Source of the DNA: Candidatus Acidiferrales bacterium
GTDB lineage: Bacteria; Acidobacteriota; Terriglobia; Acidoferrales; UBA7541
DNA length: 6,702 nucleotides
Direction: 5' to 3'
Assembly (NCBI GenBank): GCA_030043155.1
Contig: JASHYE010000462.1
Location: forward strand, 1-6,702
The translations under genes were made by a program, and so were the position numbers. Shown piece after piece: positions 4,973 to 6,702 of this stretch. Each line of letters begins with the position of its first letter. The stretch's first letter is position 1. The notes under the pieces were generated by a model. It searched no databases and was not told where the DNA came from. It was given only the letters and a program-made list of their open reading frames with translations.

Positions 4973-6702
4973 TTACCCCCGTCCGTTTCGGTACTTGATC
5001 TGATTCGGATCCACTTGAAAACTTCGCGGCATTATTTTCGCTCCGTTCTTCATGTTGCGATAGCGGGCCAGCGCGTACAACGGAAAAGAATTCCTGTAAA
5101 GATGATACTTTAGATAGAACACGCAGGGAAATCCCGTTCCCGTGAATTCGTCTTCACTCCACGACCCGTCCTCGTTCTGATGTTGTTCCAGCCATTCGAT
5201 GCCGCGCATCACCGCTGCGTCGTCTGGCCCGACCGTGGAAAGCAATCCAATCAATCCCCATGCCGTCTGCGAAGCCGTGCTCTTTCCAATTCCCTTCAAA
5301 CTCGCATCTTCATACGACCTGCACGATTCGCCCCATCCGCCATCCGCATTCTGAACGCTTTTCAGCCACTGCGCCGCTCGCTGGCACTCCGGTGAATGAT
5401 TGCAATGAATCGCTTCCATGGCTCGTAACACGCCACTCGTTCCATACACATAATTCACGCCCCAGCGCCCGTACCACGCGCCCTCCGCCGTTTGCGTGCC
5501 GCGTAAGTATGCCAGCGCCTTCTGAATCGCCGGATGTGAAGCCGGCCATCCAAAAACTCCCAGGCACTCGATCGATCGCGCCGTCACGTCCGGCGACGAA
5601 GGATCAATCATCGCATTGTGGTCCGCAAAAGGAATATTCGTCAGTAGGGCCTTGTCGTTATCTCGGTCAAACGCTCCCCATCCCCCATCGCGGTTCTGCA
5701 TGCTCAAAAGCCACGCCAATCCTCGCTTCGCGGATTGCTCAAAACCCTCCGCGTCGCTGCCATTCGCACGCTCAAGCGCCATCAGAATAAACGCCGTGTC
5801 GTCCACGTCAGGGAAAAAATCATTGCGAAACTCGAATGCCCATCCTCCAGGCTCCGCGTCTTTGTTTTTGACTTGCCAGTCGCCCGGCCCGAGGATCTGA
5901 CGCTCAATCAGCCATTCCGCCCCGCGCTGCAGCATCGGATGCGATCCGGCCACTCCAGCCTCTTCGAGTGATACCATCGCGATTGCCGTATCCCACAGCG
6001 GCGAAATACACGGCTGCATCCGCAGCGTGTCGTCTTTCTGCTCCTCGATCTCATAGGCGTTGATCCATCGCAGCTCGCGATGCACCAGAGGATCATCGAA
6101 TTTTTTGCCGAGCGCCAGCATGGCATAAATCGAATTGGCCATTGCCGGAATAATCGTCGCTAATCCTTCGCTCCGCTCGATGTGCTCGAAGAGCCATTTC
6201 TCCGCTTCAGCCAGCGCCCGCCGGCGAAGCGGTTTCCACGGCAACCGCTCATGCCACTTCAGCCCTTTGTCTATTGCAAGAAAGAAATTGCGCCACGAAA
6301 AGGTTTTCTTGCTCCAGGCAAACGCAATCTTCGCATTCCTCTTGTCGACGAACAACTCGTCCACGCTTTCGCACTGTGCGATCCGCCATTCCGGCCTTAT
6401 CGCATAAACAATCGAAAGAGGCACAATAATTGCCCGCGTCCACGACGACATCTCATATAAATTCACCGGCGCCCATCGCGGCAGCAGGATGAGTTCGGGA
6501 GGAATCGCCGGCGCCATGTCCCAGTCGGCCGCTCCAACCATTGCCAGATAAAATCTCACGTAGGAGTTGGCGCGCTCCAGTCCACCAAGCTCGCGAATCT
6601 TTTTTCGCGCACGCTCCATGTGTGGCTCGCTTGGCAAATCTCCAGCCAGCTTCAGCGCAAAATACGCCTTCACGCACGTATTCAGTTCCGCCGGGCCTTG
6701 GG
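4973..6702 (-). CDS. shc: Squalene-hopene cyclase, 5' end missing
   Basis: The frame is open from the right edge to a TAA at 4975-4973, showing 575 whole residues. Family members have about 630-700, so roughly the first 80-100 are outside. A GTG at 6673 is only internal: upstream codons still encode GPAELNT, part of the conserved GPAE region. The enzyme cyclises squalene to hopene and diplopterol on the membrane surface, the committed step of hopanoid synthesis. The catalytic DVDD motif is encoded at 5798-5809, preceded by a GGWAFEF stretch. QW-type repeats are at 5678-5698 (QNRDGGW), 5474-5494 (QTAEGAW), 5333-5353 (QNADGGW) and 5159-5179 (QNEDGSW). The STASQTAWGL and TGTGFPCVFYLKYHLYR segments near the C-terminus are typical. 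DVDD marks a protonating squalene/oxidosqualene-type cyclase, and the hpnH-hpnA-hpnG neighbours settle it as hopanoid. It is the first visible gene of the operon and could follow squalene-synthesis genes off-window. Confidence 0.98.
   Translation of the reverse strand, partial: QGPAELNTCVKAYFALKLAGDLPSEPHMERARKKIRELGGLERANSYVRFYLAMVGAADWDMAPAIPPELILLPRWAPVNLYEMSSWTRAIIVPLSIVYAIRPEWRIAQCESVDELFVDKRNAKIAFAWSKKTFSWRNFFLAIDKGLKWHERLPWKPLRRRALAEAEKWLFEHIERSEGLATIIPAMANSIYAMLALGKKFDDPLVHRELRWINAYEIEEQKDDTLRMQPCISPLWDTAIAMVSLEEAGVAGSHPMLQRGAEWLIERQILGPGDWQVKNKDAEPGGWAFEFRNDFFPDVDDTAFILMALERANGSDAEGFEQSAKRGLAWLLSMQNRDGGWGAFDRDNDKALLTNIPFADHNAMIDPSSPDVTARSIECLGVFGWPASHPAIQKALAYLRGTQTAEGAWYGRWGVNYVYGTSGVLRAMEAIHCNHSPECQRAAQWLKSVQNADGGWGESCRSYEDASLKGIGKSTASQTAWGLIGLLSTVGPDDAAVMRGIEWLEQHQNEDGSWSEDEFTGTGFPCVFYLKYHLYRNSFPLYALARYRNMKNGAKIMPRSFQVDPNQIKYRNGRG
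4976..4980 (-). promoter_or_regulatory. G-rich ribosome binding site for hpnH
   Basis: GGGGG in the last codons of shc lies 6 bases before the hpnH ATG. It is an imperfect Shine-Dalgarno match, but spacing is right and no other candidate is closer. Confidence 0.45.

Larger units (their letters stand above)
1..6702 (-). other. Hopanoid operon shc-hpnH-hpnA-hpnG plus two dehydrogenases (both ends open)
   Basis: Six same-strand genes are separated by 3, -4, 9, -4 and 13 bases, with no space for an internal promoter or terminator between genes. I infer one polycistronic message. It covers skeleton formation (shc), side-chain addition (hpnH) and adenine removal (hpnG), with hpnA and two oxidoreductases of unproven role. 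The operon start is right of the window and its end is left of it. Confidence 0.85.

Noticed and set aside
6671..6673. GTG as the start codon of squalene-hopene cyclase
   Set aside because: The frame continues upstream to the window edge and encodes the conserved GPAE region, so this is an internal valine and the gene is cut by the window.
4973..6702. Alternative identity as oxidosqualene or other triterpene cyclase
   Set aside because: The DVDD motif alone does not fully separate these, but QW spacing, the C-terminal motifs and the direct hpnH-hpnA-hpnG linkage make squalene-hopene cyclase the clear choice.

Overview
The window is one tightly packed run of six genes, all on the minus strand, so it reads from right to left. 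In transcription order they are squalene-hopene cyclase (shc, 5' end outside the window), hpnH, hpnA, hpnG, and two zinc-dependent medium-chain dehydrogenases, the second of which runs off the left edge. Junctions are a 3-base gap, a 4-base ATGA overlap, a 9-base gap, another 4-base ATGA overlap and a 13-base gap. This is what a single, partly translationally coupled operon looks like. No promoter, terminator, RNA gene, mobile element, CRISPR array or long gene-free stretch was seen; both operon ends lie outside the window.

The first four genes form a hopanoid module. Shc cyclises squalene to the pentacyclic hopene/hopanol skeleton. HpnH, a radical SAM enzyme, joins the 5'-deoxyadenosyl group of SAM to diploptene to give adenosylhopane. 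HpnG, a nucleoside-phosphorylase-like enzyme, removes adenine to give a (phospho)ribosylhopane. HpnA is the hopanoid-associated NAD(P)-binding epimerase-like protein, whose substrate is not settled. Making bacteriohopanetetrol then requires opening the ribose and reducing its aldehyde carbon, a step with no generally accepted enzyme that I know of.

The most interesting point is that two polyol-dehydrogenase-type MDR enzymes are the next genes. The first overlaps the hpnG stop codon, and the second follows 13 bases after the first. Both keep catalytic and structural zinc ligands, and their cofactor-binding loops differ: one looks NAD-type, the other possibly NADP-type. They are reasonable candidates for the side-chain reduction or for a later oxidation of the polyol side chain. 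That role is inference from context and chemistry; the sequence alone does not establish it.

The DNA is moderately GC-rich. The wording of the HpnH, HpnG and Shc proteins is most reminiscent of Acidobacteriota. This is a judgement from memory of these families, not a search result. No squalene-synthesis genes (hpnC/D/E), transporter (hpnN) or later tailoring genes (hpnI/J/K/O) are visible; if present they lie elsewhere.
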